A DNA stretch of 64,000 nt, from the NCBI RefSeq assembly GCF_900155685.1, contig NZ_LT732547.1, positions 393,648 to 457,647 of the forward strand, written 5' to 3'. Below, piece after piece: positions 1 to 8,145 of this stretch (its first letter is position 1; each line of letters begins with the position of its first letter). Under the pieces are notes generated by a model. That model made no database searches. It had not been told where the DNA came from and saw only the letters and a list, made by a program, of their open reading frames with translations. The translations under genes were made by a program, and so were the position numbers. Origin of the DNA: Paenibacillus bouchesdurhonensis (GTDB taxonomy: Bacteria; Bacillota; Bacilli; Paenibacillales; Paenibacillaceae).

Positions 1-1701
1 CCTCAGCAGCTGTTCGATCGCCTGTTCTTCCAACGGACGGCTGTAGTAGAAGCCCTGGATTTGATCACATCCAATTTCCTGCAGGAATTTGAATTGCTCT
101 TCGGTTTCGACGCCTTCCGCCAATACGGTCATACCTAAAGATTTGCCCAGTTCGATAATCGAGCGGAGCAGAGAGCTGTCCCGCTGGGAGGACGGTGTTT
201 CCTGAATAAATGTTCGGTCGATTTTTAGTACATGTAAAGGCAGTGTCTTCAAATAGTAAATGGAGGAATAGCCCGTGCCGAAGTCGTCCAGAGACAAGCT
301 AATGCCCCGTTCCTTTAAGGAATCAAGCTTTTCCTTGATCATTACCGGGTTGTTAATAAGAGATTCCGTAAGCTCAAGCTCCAAATATTCCGGAGCAAGC
401 CCCGTCTGCTCCAGCACATGTTTAACCATATGAACAAAGTGGGGATGCCTGAACTGAACGGCAGAGACGTTTACTGAAATGGGCAGCTTTGCATATCCGG
501 CATCCTGCCACTTCTTATTCGTGCGGCAAGCTTCCCAGAGCACCCATTCCCCCAACTGCACGATAAATCCGGTATCCTCGGCGATTGGAATAAACGAAGC
601 AGGCGAAATGCGTCCCAGCTCGGGATCATTCCAGCGAATTAACGCCTCCAGTCCGGTAAGCGTCCGGGTAGCGGCATCGATTTTCGGCTGATAATGCAGC
701 TCGAACTCTCCTTCAGCAAGCGCTCGCGGCAGTTTTTTCTCAATGTTGACCCGTTCCAGCAGCTTATCCAACAAATAATAATCGAAATAATGCGGGCCGT
801 TGAGCACTTCTATTTTCGCTTCCTTCATCGCGAGCTCGGCATGTTTGAGCAGGATTGCCGATTCAGAGCCGTCATCCGGATAGAGGCTGATGCCCATCGC
901 AAATCCAAGCGTTATTTCCTCATCGGTTAAAACATAAGGCCTTCTCAAGGCATCATTCAGCTCATTAGCGATCTCGTGAACTCTCAGCGGGTTGGCAATA
1001 CCGGATAGCAGAACGATAAAGTCATCTGCGAAGCTGCGGCAAATCGGCGTACCTTCTTTTAAGGTCGCTTTGAGCCTTAATGCCACTTCTTTAAGCAGCT
1101 CGTTGCCGGTGCTTTCCCCATAGCTCTCATTGATGTACCGAAAGCGGTTCAGATTCAAGCGAATGACAGCCGCCGTGTGGGTTTTCGTTTCCGTTTCCTG
1201 AAAGGCCCTCTTCATCGCTTCCCGAAAGCCGTTGTTGTTCAGAAGTCCAGTGAGAGGATCGAAATTGGAGAGCAGTTTAATTTTTTGCTCGGAGGCATCC
1301 CGCTCTTCCATCTCCTTGGTCACATCGAACTGTAGGCCAATGAAATAGGTCGGCTCGCCATCTGAGTTCACGACAGGGGAAATAATAAACTGGTTCCAGA
1401 ATGTGCTTCCATCTTTTTTGTAGTTTTTAATCGTAACGCTATCAGTTCGACCTTCCTTGATCGCTTGGCGGATAACTTCCAAATGGCCATCGTCCGTCTC
1501 CTCGCCTTGCAGAAACCGGCTATTGCGCATGAGAACCTCTTCGCGAGTGTATCCGGTAATCAATTCAAAGCCCTGGTTGACATAGACGAGTGGGTTATCC
1601 TTCAAATTAGGATCGGTAATAGCTAAACCGATCCCCATCTTATCAATGGATCGCAGCAGTGTGGCCGAATCGATAATTGATTCGATACCGGAATGACTCA
1701 A
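1..1701 (-). CDS. LOV/PAS-GGDEF-EAL protein, probable cyclic-di-GMP phosphodiesterase (3' end cut by window)
   Basis: The visible 567 residues start at a TTG (1701-1699) preceded by a GAGGGGG ribosome site; the last few C-terminal residues lie outside the window. Residues about 15-125 are a LOV-like PAS domain carrying MRNSRFLQGEETD, where the photoactive Cys of true LOV domains (NCRFLQ) is Ser61. Residues about 140-300 are a GGDEF domain whose signature is degenerate (F224-A-D-D-F instead of GGDEF), so cyclase activity is unlikely. Residues about 310-567 are an EAL domain with every hallmark in place: GLEALIRW, SVNVS, ELELTES, DDFGTG, LKIDR, AEGVE and QGFYYSRP. The expected role is cytoplasmic hydrolysis of cyclic-di-GMP under control of the PAS/LOV and degenerate GGDEF domains. 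No membrane segment is visible. The domain assignment is sure; the activity is inferred from conserved residues. Confidence 0.93.
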   Translation of the reverse strand, partial: MSHSGIESIIDSATLLRSIDKMGIGLAITDPNLKDNPLVYVNQGFELITGYTREEVLMRNSRFLQGEETDDGHLEVIRQAIKEGRTDSVTIKNYKKDGSTFWNQFIISPVVNSDGEPTYFIGLQFDVTKEMEERDASEQKIKLLSNFDPLTGLLNNNGFREAMKRAFQETETKTHTAAVIRLNLNRFRYINESYGESTGNELLKEVALRLKATLKEGTPICRSFADDFIVLLSGIANPLRVHEIANELNDALRRPYVLTDEEITLGFAMGISLYPDDGSESAILLKHAELAMKEAKIEVLNGPHYFDYYLLDKLLERVNIEKKLPRALAEGEFELHYQPKIDAATRTLTGLEALIRWNDPELGRISPASFIPIAEDTGFIVQLGEWVLWEACRTNKKWQDAGYAKLPISVNVSAVQFRHPHFVHMVKHVLEQTGLAPEYLELELTESLINNPVMIKEKLDSLKERGISLSLDDFGTGYSSIYYLKTLPLHVLKIDRTFIQETPSSQRDSSLLRSIIELGKSLGMTVLAEGVETEEQFKFLQEIGCDQIQGFYYSRPLEEQAIEQLLR

Positions 1702-1780
1702 AATATTAGCCCCCTCAAGTTGAACCGCGAATTTATGTAGGACTTATGGTATGAGCATATTGGATTATGCCTTTAAAAAT

Positions 1781-1809
1781 ATCATATTGCGGACTGTGCA
1801 GGAAATCAA
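1781..1809 (-). promoter_or_regulatory. sigma-A-type promoter for the LOV-GGDEF-EAL gene
   Basis: Reading the minus strand, TTGATT (1809-1804) and TATGAT (1786-1781) are separated by 17 bases. The inferred start of transcription near 1774 gives a leader of about 70 bases before the TTG start. Confidence 0.55.
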
Positions 1810-1884
1810 TGGATAGGGTATAAGAAATTCAGGAAAAGTGGAGATTTTTGTCGAATTATCGCAATCTCTTCAGAGATGAGCGAA

Positions 1885-1969
1885 GAATTGGGTAATTCCA
1901 GAGTGAAATTGGGTAATTCATGACTGTTAAGTAGTCTGGAATTTTGTATGAGGTCACTAAATTTTGTAT
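1885..1969 (+). repeat. two pairs of direct repeats upstream of the GH30 promoter, possible AraC-type operator
   Basis: AATTGGGTAATTC occurs at 1886-1898 and again at 1907-1919, a 21-base period; the core AATT-GGGT-AATT is itself a small dyad. AATTTTGTAT occurs at 1940-1949 and 1960-1969, a 20-base period, ending five bases before the -35 box. Half-sites repeated two helical turns apart next to -35 are typical of AraC-family activators. The YesN-like regulator at 10037-11635 is therefore the obvious candidate, by inference only. Confidence 0.5.
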
Positions 1970-1973
1970 TGGT

Positions 1974-2003
1974 TTGACCCGTCCAAGAGGTTCATTTTAC
2001 AAT
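1974..2003 (+). promoter_or_regulatory. candidate promoter of the GH30 gene
   Basis: TTGACC (1974-1979) and TACAAT (1998-2003) are spaced by 18 bases. The cre-like site at 2029-2042 would lie just downstream of the transcription start. Confidence 0.5.
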
Positions 2004-2028
2004 GCAGGGGAAAGTCTGGACAGTGAAG

Positions 2029-2042
2029 TGAAAGCGCATACG
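2029..2042 (+). promoter_or_regulatory. cre-like CcpA site
   Basis: TGAAAGCGCATACG matches the cre consensus TGWAARCGYTWNCW at 12 of 14 positions. Its place between the predicted start of transcription and the GH30 start codon suits carbon catabolite repression by roadblock. Confidence 0.45.
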
Positions 2043-2109
2043 AAAGGGCCCCCTATCCCTGAAGTACGCGCTTTTCTTCCATAACAATGTACAAGGAGTG
2101 GTTAAGAGC

Positions 2110-3459
2110 ATGACCAGACAAGCAAAATGCATAGTGACTGCAAAACAAACGAATGATCGTCTTAGTGAACGGGGCAGGATTTCCTTCCGGCTCAAAGAAC
2201 AGGGGCAAATTGCGGATTTGGAGCTTCAGCCGGATGTCCGTTACCAGCAAATACTTGGGTTCGGGGGGGCTTTTACTGAAGCGGCTGCTTATACGTTGTC
2301 CCTTATGAGCCCGGAAAAACGGGAGGAGGTTATTCGCAGCTACTATGATCCAGAGGATGGAATCGGTTATACGATCGGTCGCGTGCACATTCATAGCTGT
2401 GACTTTGCCCTTGAGAACTACACGTATGTGGAGGATAACGATACCGAACTGAGAACATTCGATATTTCCAGGGATCGAAAGTGGGTGCTTCCTTTAATTA
2501 AGGATGCTGCTCGAACCAGAAAGGGAGACATTATGATGCTGGCTTCGCCTTGGAGCCCGCCGGCCTGGATGAAAACGAACGGAAATATGAATCACGGCGG
2601 AGCGCTGAAGCCGGAATACCGCGAGGTATGGGCGCGTTATTATACGAAATTTATCGAAGCTTATCGTAGCGAAGGCGTACCGATTTGGGGGATTACGGTT
2701 CAGAATGAGCCTGCGGCGGTTCAAACCTGGGATTCTTGCATCTATAGTGCAGAGGAGGAACGAGATTTCATTAAGGAATATTTGGGCCCCGTGATGCATG
2801 ATGCGGGCATGGAGGACGTGAATATTCTGATCTGGGATCATAACCGCGATATTATGGTGGAACGCGCCAGCGTTGTGTTGTCCGATCCGGAAGCGGCCAA
2901 GTATGTCTGGGGAACAGGGTTTCATTGGTATGTCAGTGAAGACTTCGCCAATGTAGGCAAGGTGCATGAGCTATTTCCGGACAAAGGCCTGCTCTTTACG
3001 GAAGGCTGTCAGGAGGGCGGAGTGAAGCTGGGAGAATGGTTTACTGGCGAACGCTATGGACGGAACATGATCGGTGATTTGAACAATTGGACAGAAGGGT
3101 ATCTGGATTGGAATATCGTGCTCGATGAGACAGGCGGGCCAAATCACGTAAACAATTTATGCGATGCGCCGATCATAGCTGATACGGTCACGGATACGCT
3201 GCATTATAACAGTTCTTACTACTATATTGGCCATTTCAGCAAGTATATAGCTCCGGGAGCCGTGCGCATTGGCTTGAAATCGCAGACAGAAGATGTACTC
3301 TCTACCGCATTTGCTAACCCGGACGGAACGCTTGTCGTCGTGATCATGAATGAAAGCGGGGAGCGGTGCAGCTTGACCTTGGGAATGGGGAGCGAGGTGC
3401 TGGAGGTTAAGCTTGAGCCTCATTCGATTATTACTTATGTTATTGATCATAGAGCATAA
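2110..3459 (+). CDS. GH30 family glucosylceramidase-like glycoside hydrolase, intracellular
   Basis: A 449-residue protein of glycoside hydrolase family 30, a retaining (beta/alpha)8 enzyme acting on beta-glucosides or related beta-linked sugars. The N-terminal GFGGAFTEAA strand is typical. QNEP places the acid/base at Glu200, and LFTEG places the nucleophile at Glu298. The C-terminal region (about 370-449) is the usual beta-sandwich that completes GH30. There is no signal peptide, so it should act in the cytoplasm on oligosaccharides brought in by the ABC system encoded next door. I chose ATG 2110 because AAGGAG (2093-2098) lies 11 bases before it; the in-frame GTG at 2098 overlaps that ribosome site. 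The true substrate (glucosyl, xylosyl, fucosyl or other) cannot be read from sequence. Confidence 0.92.
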   Translation: MTRQAKCIVTAKQTNDRLSERGRISFRLKEQGQIADLELQPDVRYQQILGFGGAFTEAAAYTLSLMSPEKREEVIRSYYDPEDGIGYTIGRVHIHSCDFALENYTYVEDNDTELRTFDISRDRKWVLPLIKDAARTRKGDIMMLASPWSPPAWMKTNGNMNHGGALKPEYREVWARYYTKFIEAYRSEGVPIWGITVQNEPAAVQTWDSCIYSAEEERDFIKEYLGPVMHDAGMEDVNILIWDHNRDIMVERASVVLSDPEAAKYVWGTGFHWYVSEDFANVGKVHELFPDKGLLFTEGCQEGGVKLGEWFTGERYGRNMIGDLNNWTEGYLDWNIVLDETGGPNHVNNLCDAPIIADTVTDTLHYNSSYYYIGHFSKYIAPGAVRIGLKSQTEDVLSTAFANPDGTLVVVIMNESGERCSLTLGMGSEVLEVKLEPHSIITYVIDHRA

Positions 3460-3473
3460 ATAGAAATTATCCG

Positions 3474-3530
3474 AAATCCCTCTTCACGGTGCCTTGACGA
3501 TGATCAGGCACGTAATCGTGAGAGGGATTT
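3474..3530 (+). terminator. nested inverted repeat after the GH30 gene
   Basis: AAATCCCTCTTCACG at 3474-3488 pairs with CGTGAGAGGGATTT at 3517-3530 with one bulge. An inner GTGCC...GGCAC dyad sits in the loop. The T-run afterwards is short, so this may be a leaky terminator or a stabilising hairpin between the hydrolase and the permeases. Confidence 0.55.
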
Positions 3531-3620
3531 GTTCGCATTGACCGAAATTTCTGACCCCCAATACGAAATCTGAAGCCTTACGGCCTATGAGGATAGATCG
3601 TACAATTAGATTCAAACACA

Positions 3621-3634
3621 TGAAAATGCTTTCA
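3621..3634 (+). promoter_or_regulatory. cre-like CcpA site before the ABC operon
   Basis: TGAAAATGCTTTCA is nearly a perfect palindrome and differs from the cre consensus at one central base. It lies 58 bases upstream of the permease start at 3692, which also argues against longer N-terminal forms of that permease. Confidence 0.55.
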
Positions 3635-3691
3635 TCACAAAAGCTAGCATGGATCAGCAAAGACAGAAACGAACACCTTGGAGGTCAAACT

Positions 3692-4669
3692 ATGGAACTA
3701 GAGCACAGTGCCGAGTCATCCGCATTGTCAAAGATGGAGAATATGCGTCCAGAGCCGCCTCGCCGCCACTGGCTGAGGAAGATGTACAGGCAGCGGCATA
3801 TTCAAATCATGGCTCTGCTGGGCATCGCCTGGATCATTCTTTTCAACTACGTACCGATGTACGGGATCATTATCGCTTTTAAAGATTACAGAATCATTAA
3901 GTCCATCGCTGAGGCGCCTTGGGTAGGTCTCGAGCACTTCAAAGCATTCTTCGAGGACGATAATTTCATAAACGTCATGAAGAACACTTTGGGCATCAGC
4001 TTGATCAAACTGATCGTTGGCTTTCCGCTGCCGATTATCTTCGCCTTATTCCTGAATGAAATACGTTCGCTTCGGTTCAAGAAGGCGATTCAGACCATAT
4101 CTTATTTGCCGCATTTCTTGTCCTGGGTCGTTCTGGGCGGGATATTGACAACATGGCTGGCGGACGTCGGGATCATCAACAATATTTTATTAGCGCTGAA
4201 CCTGATCCAAGAGCCGATATCGTATCTTGCTGAGCCGGATTACTTCTGGGGAATCATTATTACGTCGGATATCTGGAAGGAGCTGGGATGGTCGGCGATC
4301 ATTTACTTGGCCGCAATCTCCAGCGTATCGCCTGATTTGTACGAAGCCGCGACGATTGACGGGGCAGGAAGGTTTCAGAAAATGTGGTACGTTACGCTGC
4401 CATCGATCAAGGGGACGATTTCAATCCTATTCATTTTGGCCGTCAGCGGCGTGCTGAATTCCAATTTTGATCAAATTCTTGTGCTGCGCAACGCTCTGAA
4501 CGAGAGCGCCAGCAATGTCATCGATATTTATGTGTACCAGACAGGCATGCTGTCCGGGCGCTTTTCCTACTCCACTGCGGTTGGTCTGTTCAAATCGGTG
4601 ATTGCCCTGATCCTGCTGCTAATCGCGAACAGCGTAACCAAGAAGCTGAATAATACATCACTCTTCTAG
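3692..4669 (+). CDS. carbohydrate ABC transporter permease, LplB/YtcP partner type
   Basis: A 325-residue inner-membrane permease of the binding-protein-dependent sugar family. Six hydrophobic segments can be seen; the first is near residues 30-50. The EAA loop reads YEAATIDGAGRFQKMWYVTLP, the contact point with the shared ATPase. ATG 3692 is chosen for the TTGGAGG site at 3679-3685. The reading frame stays open further upstream, but that would translate through the cre site. It is followed after 18 bases by the second permease, and the pair forms the channel for the lipoprotein at 5701. No ATPase gene is in the operon; families of this type usually share a general MsmX-like ATPase encoded elsewhere. 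Confidence 0.92.
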   Translation: MELEHSAESSALSKMENMRPEPPRRHWLRKMYRQRHIQIMALLGIAWIILFNYVPMYGIIIAFKDYRIIKSIAEAPWVGLEHFKAFFEDDNFINVMKNTLGISLIKLIVGFPLPIIFALFLNEIRSLRFKKAIQTISYLPHFLSWVVLGGILTTWLADVGIINNILLALNLIQEPISYLAEPDYFWGIIITSDIWKELGWSAIIYLAAISSVSPDLYEAATIDGAGRFQKMWYVTLPSIKGTISILFILAVSGVLNSNFDQILVLRNALNESASNVIDIYVYQTGMLSGRFSYSTAVGLFKSVIALILLLIANSVTKKLNNTSLF

Positions 4670-4687
4670 AGAAGGAGCCGAGCGGAC

Positions 4688-5575
4688 ATGTTGAGTCTCA
4701 ATCGAAAGACCAAGGGAGAAGCCCTCTTCGACCTGTTGAATAATATTGGTATGCTGCTGATATGTTTTGTGACCTTATACCCGATCTGGTACGTCATCGT
4801 AAATTCGTTGAACGAAGGCGTGGACGGCATGCGCGGCGGAATCTATTGGTGGCCCAGGGTATTCAGCTTTGAAAACTATATGGGAGTCTTTAGAAATCCC
4901 GGCATCATGCTGGCTATGGGCGTCACGGTCGCCAAGACATTGCTGGGAACGATCCTTCACGTATTCTTCACGGCCATGGTCGCTTACGCTTTCTCCAGGC
5001 GGGAGTTGATCGGGGGCAGGATTTATATTTTTATCGGTACGGTCACGCTGTTCTTTGGCGGGGGATTGATACCTACCTACCTGTTGATGAAGGATTTACA
5101 CCTGCTGGACAATTTCCTAGTATATATTATTCCGGTGATGTTCAGCTTCTTTGATCTTATCATCTTCATGACCTTCTTTCGGGAAATTCCAGACGGTCTA
5201 GAGGAGGCGGCGGAAATTGATGGAGCCAATGATTGGTCGATCTTCGTCAGAATCATCATCCCGGTGTCGATGCCGGTGATCGCCACGATCTCGCTGTTTC
5301 ACGGTGTGTATCAATGGAATGACTACTTCACCGGGGTCATTTACATGAACAATATGGATTTGCAGCCGATCCAGACCTATTTATACCGGGTCGTGGCCCA
5401 GTCGAGCTCGAATCAGATGGTGGCCCAGATCCCTGGCGGCGTCGGCAAAACGGTCACCTCGCAATCGATCAAGCTGGCGACGATGGTCGTGACCACCATG
5501 CCGATCGTCTTCGTCTATCCATTCCTGCAGCGCTACTTCGTCAAGGGAATGATGATCGGCTCGATCAAAGGGTAA
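4688..5575 (+). CDS. carbohydrate ABC transporter permease, YtcP/LplC type
   Basis: A 295-residue multi-spanning permease, the partner of the gene before it. Membrane segments begin at about residue 15. The EAA motif reads EEAAEIDGANDWSIFVRIIIP. The C-terminal PFLQRYFVKGMMIGSIKG is the standard ending of this family. AGAAGGAG lies 10 bases before the ATG. The likely cargo is the oligosaccharide or glycoside later cut by the GH30 enzyme; this link is drawn from context only. Confidence 0.92.
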   Translation: MLSLNRKTKGEALFDLLNNIGMLLICFVTLYPIWYVIVNSLNEGVDGMRGGIYWWPRVFSFENYMGVFRNPGIMLAMGVTVAKTLLGTILHVFFTAMVAYAFSRRELIGGRIYIFIGTVTLFFGGGLIPTYLLMKDLHLLDNFLVYIIPVMFSFFDLIIFMTFFREIPDGLEEAAEIDGANDWSIFVRIIIPVSMPVIATISLFHGVYQWNDYFTGVIYMNNMDLQPIQTYLYRVVAQSSSNQMVAQIPGGVGKTVTSQSIKLATMVVTTMPIVFVYPFLQRYFVKGMMIGSIKG

Positions 5576-5583
5576 GGCAGAAG

Positions 5584-5605
5584 ACGGAAGGAAGCCGCCT
5601 TCCGT
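5584..5605 (+). terminator. intercistronic hairpin between permease and binding-protein genes
   Basis: ACGGAAGG (5584-5591) and CCTTCCGT (5598-5605) form a perfect 8-bp stem with a 6-base loop and no T-run. Such hairpins often trim or stabilise mRNA so that the binding protein is made in excess over the permeases. Confidence 0.5.
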
Positions 5606-5700
5606 TTCCAGACGGTAGTTCCTCTTGCTAACTTTAGCGATCCGCATTAGCGAGAGTCATATTATACTTTTATTTCAAAGAAGAAAAGGGGTAATCTTAC

Positions 5701-7377
5701 ATGATGGCGAAGCCTAAGACAAAGAGTTTTGCAATGCTTCTGTGCGCGCTGCTGCTAGTTTTGTCGACAGCCTGCTCCAGCGGAGGAGGAAGCAAGAACG
5801 AGAATGGGGCACAGCAGCAGGGTGCGGAGCAGCCGGCCGTGGAAGTGAAATTGACGGAGAATGATCCTGGCTGGAAGGTAGATACATCGCCGATTACGTT
5901 TGACTGGTATATTAACTTTTCTTGGTTCCCGAACAAGTGGGGCGTAGACATTACGAGCCAATACGTCACGGAGAAAACGGGGGTTAACGTGAATTTCATC
6001 GTCCCTGCGGGCAACGAGGCGGAGAAGATGAATACGATGATCGCCTCCGGCAATCTTCCGGATCTCATTACGCTGGGCTGGTATGAAGATGCTGTCAAGC
6101 AAATGATCGAGGGCGGCCTGGTGCTGCCGCTCAATGAGCTTGCTGACCAATATGATCCTTATTTCTATAAGGTGACCGATCCGGCGAAGGTATCGTGGTA
6201 CACGCAAGACGACGGCAATATTTACGGATATCCGAACTCGTCCTCCTCGCCTGAGGACTATAAGAAATTTGGAGACAACCTGACCTCGACGCAGACGTTC
6301 CTGGTGCGCAAGGATATGTATGAAGCGCTGGGCAGCCCGGATATGCGGACGCCGGAGGGTTTCCTGAAAGCGCTTGACGATGCCAAGAAAATGTTCCCGG
6401 ACGTAAATGGGCAGCCGCTAATTCCGCTGGGCATGTACGACTTCCACGAGAAGGGCAACGCGTCTTTTGAGCATTACATTCAGAATTTCCTGGCGGTGCC
6501 TCATGAGAAGGACGGAAAGCTGAATGACAGATTCACAGATCCCGATTACGTGAACTGGCTGAAGACGATGCGCAAAGCCAATGAAATGGGACTGCTGGCT
6601 AAGGATGTCTTCATCGATAAGCGTCCGCAAATGGAGGAGAAGATTGCTCAAGGTCGTTACTTTGCAATGCTGTACGCGAGATCAGATTTAGCGGCCCAGC
6701 AAAACGCATTGTATGCTGAAAATCCGGACTCCATATATATTGCAGTAGACGGCCCGGCGAACTCCAACCTGGATCAGCCGACGCTGGCGGGGCCATCGAT
6801 TTCCGGCTGGACGGTCACCTTGATTTCCAAGAATGTGAAGGACAAAGCCCGCGCTATCCGTTTCCTCGACTACATGATTTCGGAAGAAGGCCAGCGGGAT
6901 ACGTTCCTGGGGGAGCAGGGCGTAACTTGGGATACGATCGATGGCAAGGATCAGTTCCTGCCGGAAGTTGAGGAATTGCTGAACAGCGACCGCAGCGCGT
7001 TCGATAAGAAGTATGGTGCTTCCCATACGTTCTGGATGCTGATGGATACGAACATGACTCCAGCCTGGGCGCCGGCGGCGGTCGAGCCGTTCAAGCAAAT
7101 GGAAGATTGGACGCGAGGCAAGACGGTGAGCCTCTCGCAATACGACCAGATCGATCCGGTCGGAAATTCCGACGAAGGCATCATGAACACGAAAATTTTG
7201 CAGGAATGGGGCAAAGTATTGCCTAAGCTGCTGCTGGCCAAATCGGATGAGGAGTTTGATAAAATCTGGGAGGCTTACTTGAAGAAGCGTGACGAGCTTG
7301 GCTTTGCCAAGGTTCAGGAATACAAACAGCAGAAATTCGAAGAGAACGTGAAGAAACTTGCTGAATTCATTGAATAG
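5701..7377 (+). CDS. extracellular sugar-binding lipoprotein of ABC transporter, LplA-like
   Basis: A 558-residue solute-binding lipoprotein. The signal peptide runs from residue 1 to the lipobox LSTAC with Cys25, followed by a Gly/Ser-rich spacer, so the mature protein should be anchored on the outer face of the membrane. Its length (over 500) and the Trp/Tyr-rich body match the LplA/YtcQ-type binding proteins that capture oligosaccharides. AAGGGG precedes a tandem ATGATG; either Met could be used. It is the last gene of the hydrolase-permease set and delivers substrate to the permeases at 3692 and 4688. Confidence 0.92.
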   Translation: MMAKPKTKSFAMLLCALLLVLSTACSSGGGSKNENGAQQQGAEQPAVEVKLTENDPGWKVDTSPITFDWYINFSWFPNKWGVDITSQYVTEKTGVNVNFIVPAGNEAEKMNTMIASGNLPDLITLGWYEDAVKQMIEGGLVLPLNELADQYDPYFYKVTDPAKVSWYTQDDGNIYGYPNSSSSPEDYKKFGDNLTSTQTFLVRKDMYEALGSPDMRTPEGFLKALDDAKKMFPDVNGQPLIPLGMYDFHEKGNASFEHYIQNFLAVPHEKDGKLNDRFTDPDYVNWLKTMRKANEMGLLAKDVFIDKRPQMEEKIAQGRYFAMLYARSDLAAQQNALYAENPDSIYIAVDGPANSNLDQPTLAGPSISGWTVTLISKNVKDKARAIRFLDYMISEEGQRDTFLGEQGVTWDTIDGKDQFLPEVEELLNSDRSAFDKKYGASHTFWMLMDTNMTPAWAPAAVEPFKQMEDWTRGKTVSLSQYDQIDPVGNSDEGIMNTKILQEWGKVLPKLLLAKSDEEFDKIWEAYLKKRDELGFAKVQEYKQQKFEENVKKLAEFIE

Positions 7378-7406
7378 GTGAATAGCTGAATAGCTTGTTT
7401 TGCTAC

Positions 7407-7440
7407 GGGGTACCCCATGTCGATCTTGGCCGAATGGGGG
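7407..7440 (+). terminator. probable terminator of the ABC operon
   Basis: CCCCAT (7413-7418) pairs with ATGGGG (7434-7439), extended by TCG/CGA inside, and overlaps a GGGGTACCCC palindrome. A weak T-rich stretch follows about 15 bases later. Confidence 0.4.
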
Positions 7441-8145
7441 CCCCTTTGGCTGTATTTTCAAGTATTATAGCTTTTTGTGCAAAGCTGCTTTGGGAGCGTG
7501 GTCTTGTGGGTCGGCTTTGATTGCCTTTTGTCGCTTTTGTTCGGCTTTGATTACATTTAATCGTCTTTGCAAGCGGATTTCTACCTTTTTATGAAACTAC
7601 ATCATCCAAGGAATCTGGGGGCAACAGTGACTGCTCAAGCGCAGAACTGCAGAACCGTAGAACAATAGAGTTGCGGAACTGCAGTAACGTAGAACCGTGG
7701 AAACATAGAACCACAGAACCAGAGAACCATAGAAACATTTTACGTGCTTTCACCATAGCTTTTTAATAATTGAACTTATGCAAATGGATTTATAGTGTTT
7801 ATTTTTGCGGTAGAGAGAGGAAAGTGGATTTAAATGTATTTCATGTCGTTAGAAGTAGGGAAACTGCCAATCATGGGCGGATTCTTGATTTTAGATACGT
7901 AAAATCCATCTAATTTCCTTAAACATTGCTTGGGACGTAATTAGATACACGAAATCCATTTAGTTGTGACAGCGAGAATGTGCGCCTTGGGGTAAAGCAT
8001 TTTGGAGTATAGCATTTTGGTATATGCAACTTAGTGAGGTGTCTTGTGTACGACATAGCCAAGCACTAAAGCTTATATTAAGATGAACTAAAGAACGGGA
8101 TACAGATAACTAGCGTATTTTCGCGAAGAACAGGAAGTGCCAAGG
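7441..8145. other. long intergenic region with several repeat families before the kinase gene
   Basis: No credible gene is visible in this stretch. Besides the tandem tract at 7641-7736 it holds a direct repeat pair of about 25 bases (7891-7916 and 7941-7965, exactly 50 bases apart) with the core TTAGATACxxxAAATCCAT. Related words in inverse orientation (AAATGGATTTA near 7783, GTGGATTTAAAT near 7824) are also present. AGCATTTTGG is repeated at 7996-8005 and 8011-8020. TCGGCTTTGATT also occurs twice near 7508-7552. These may be binding sites or decayed mobile repeat copies. Confidence 0.6.
7641..7736 (+). repeat. degenerate short tandem repeat tract
   Basis: About 96 bases made of imperfect 8-11 base units around the word AGAACCGTAGAAC (variants AGAACTGC, AGAACCATAG, AGAACCACAG). 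Nothing in either strand codes convincingly across it. It sits in the long non-coding gap before the sensor kinase. Confidence 0.7.

Noticed and set aside
3587..3691. N-terminal extension of the first ABC permease
   Set aside because: It would translate through a cre site and lacks a ribosome site; ATG 3692 has TTGGAGG.
7400..7594. 64-codon frame after the binding-protein gene
   Set aside because: Starts in a terminator-like dyad, has no ribosome site, and its Phe/Cys-rich product shows no pattern.
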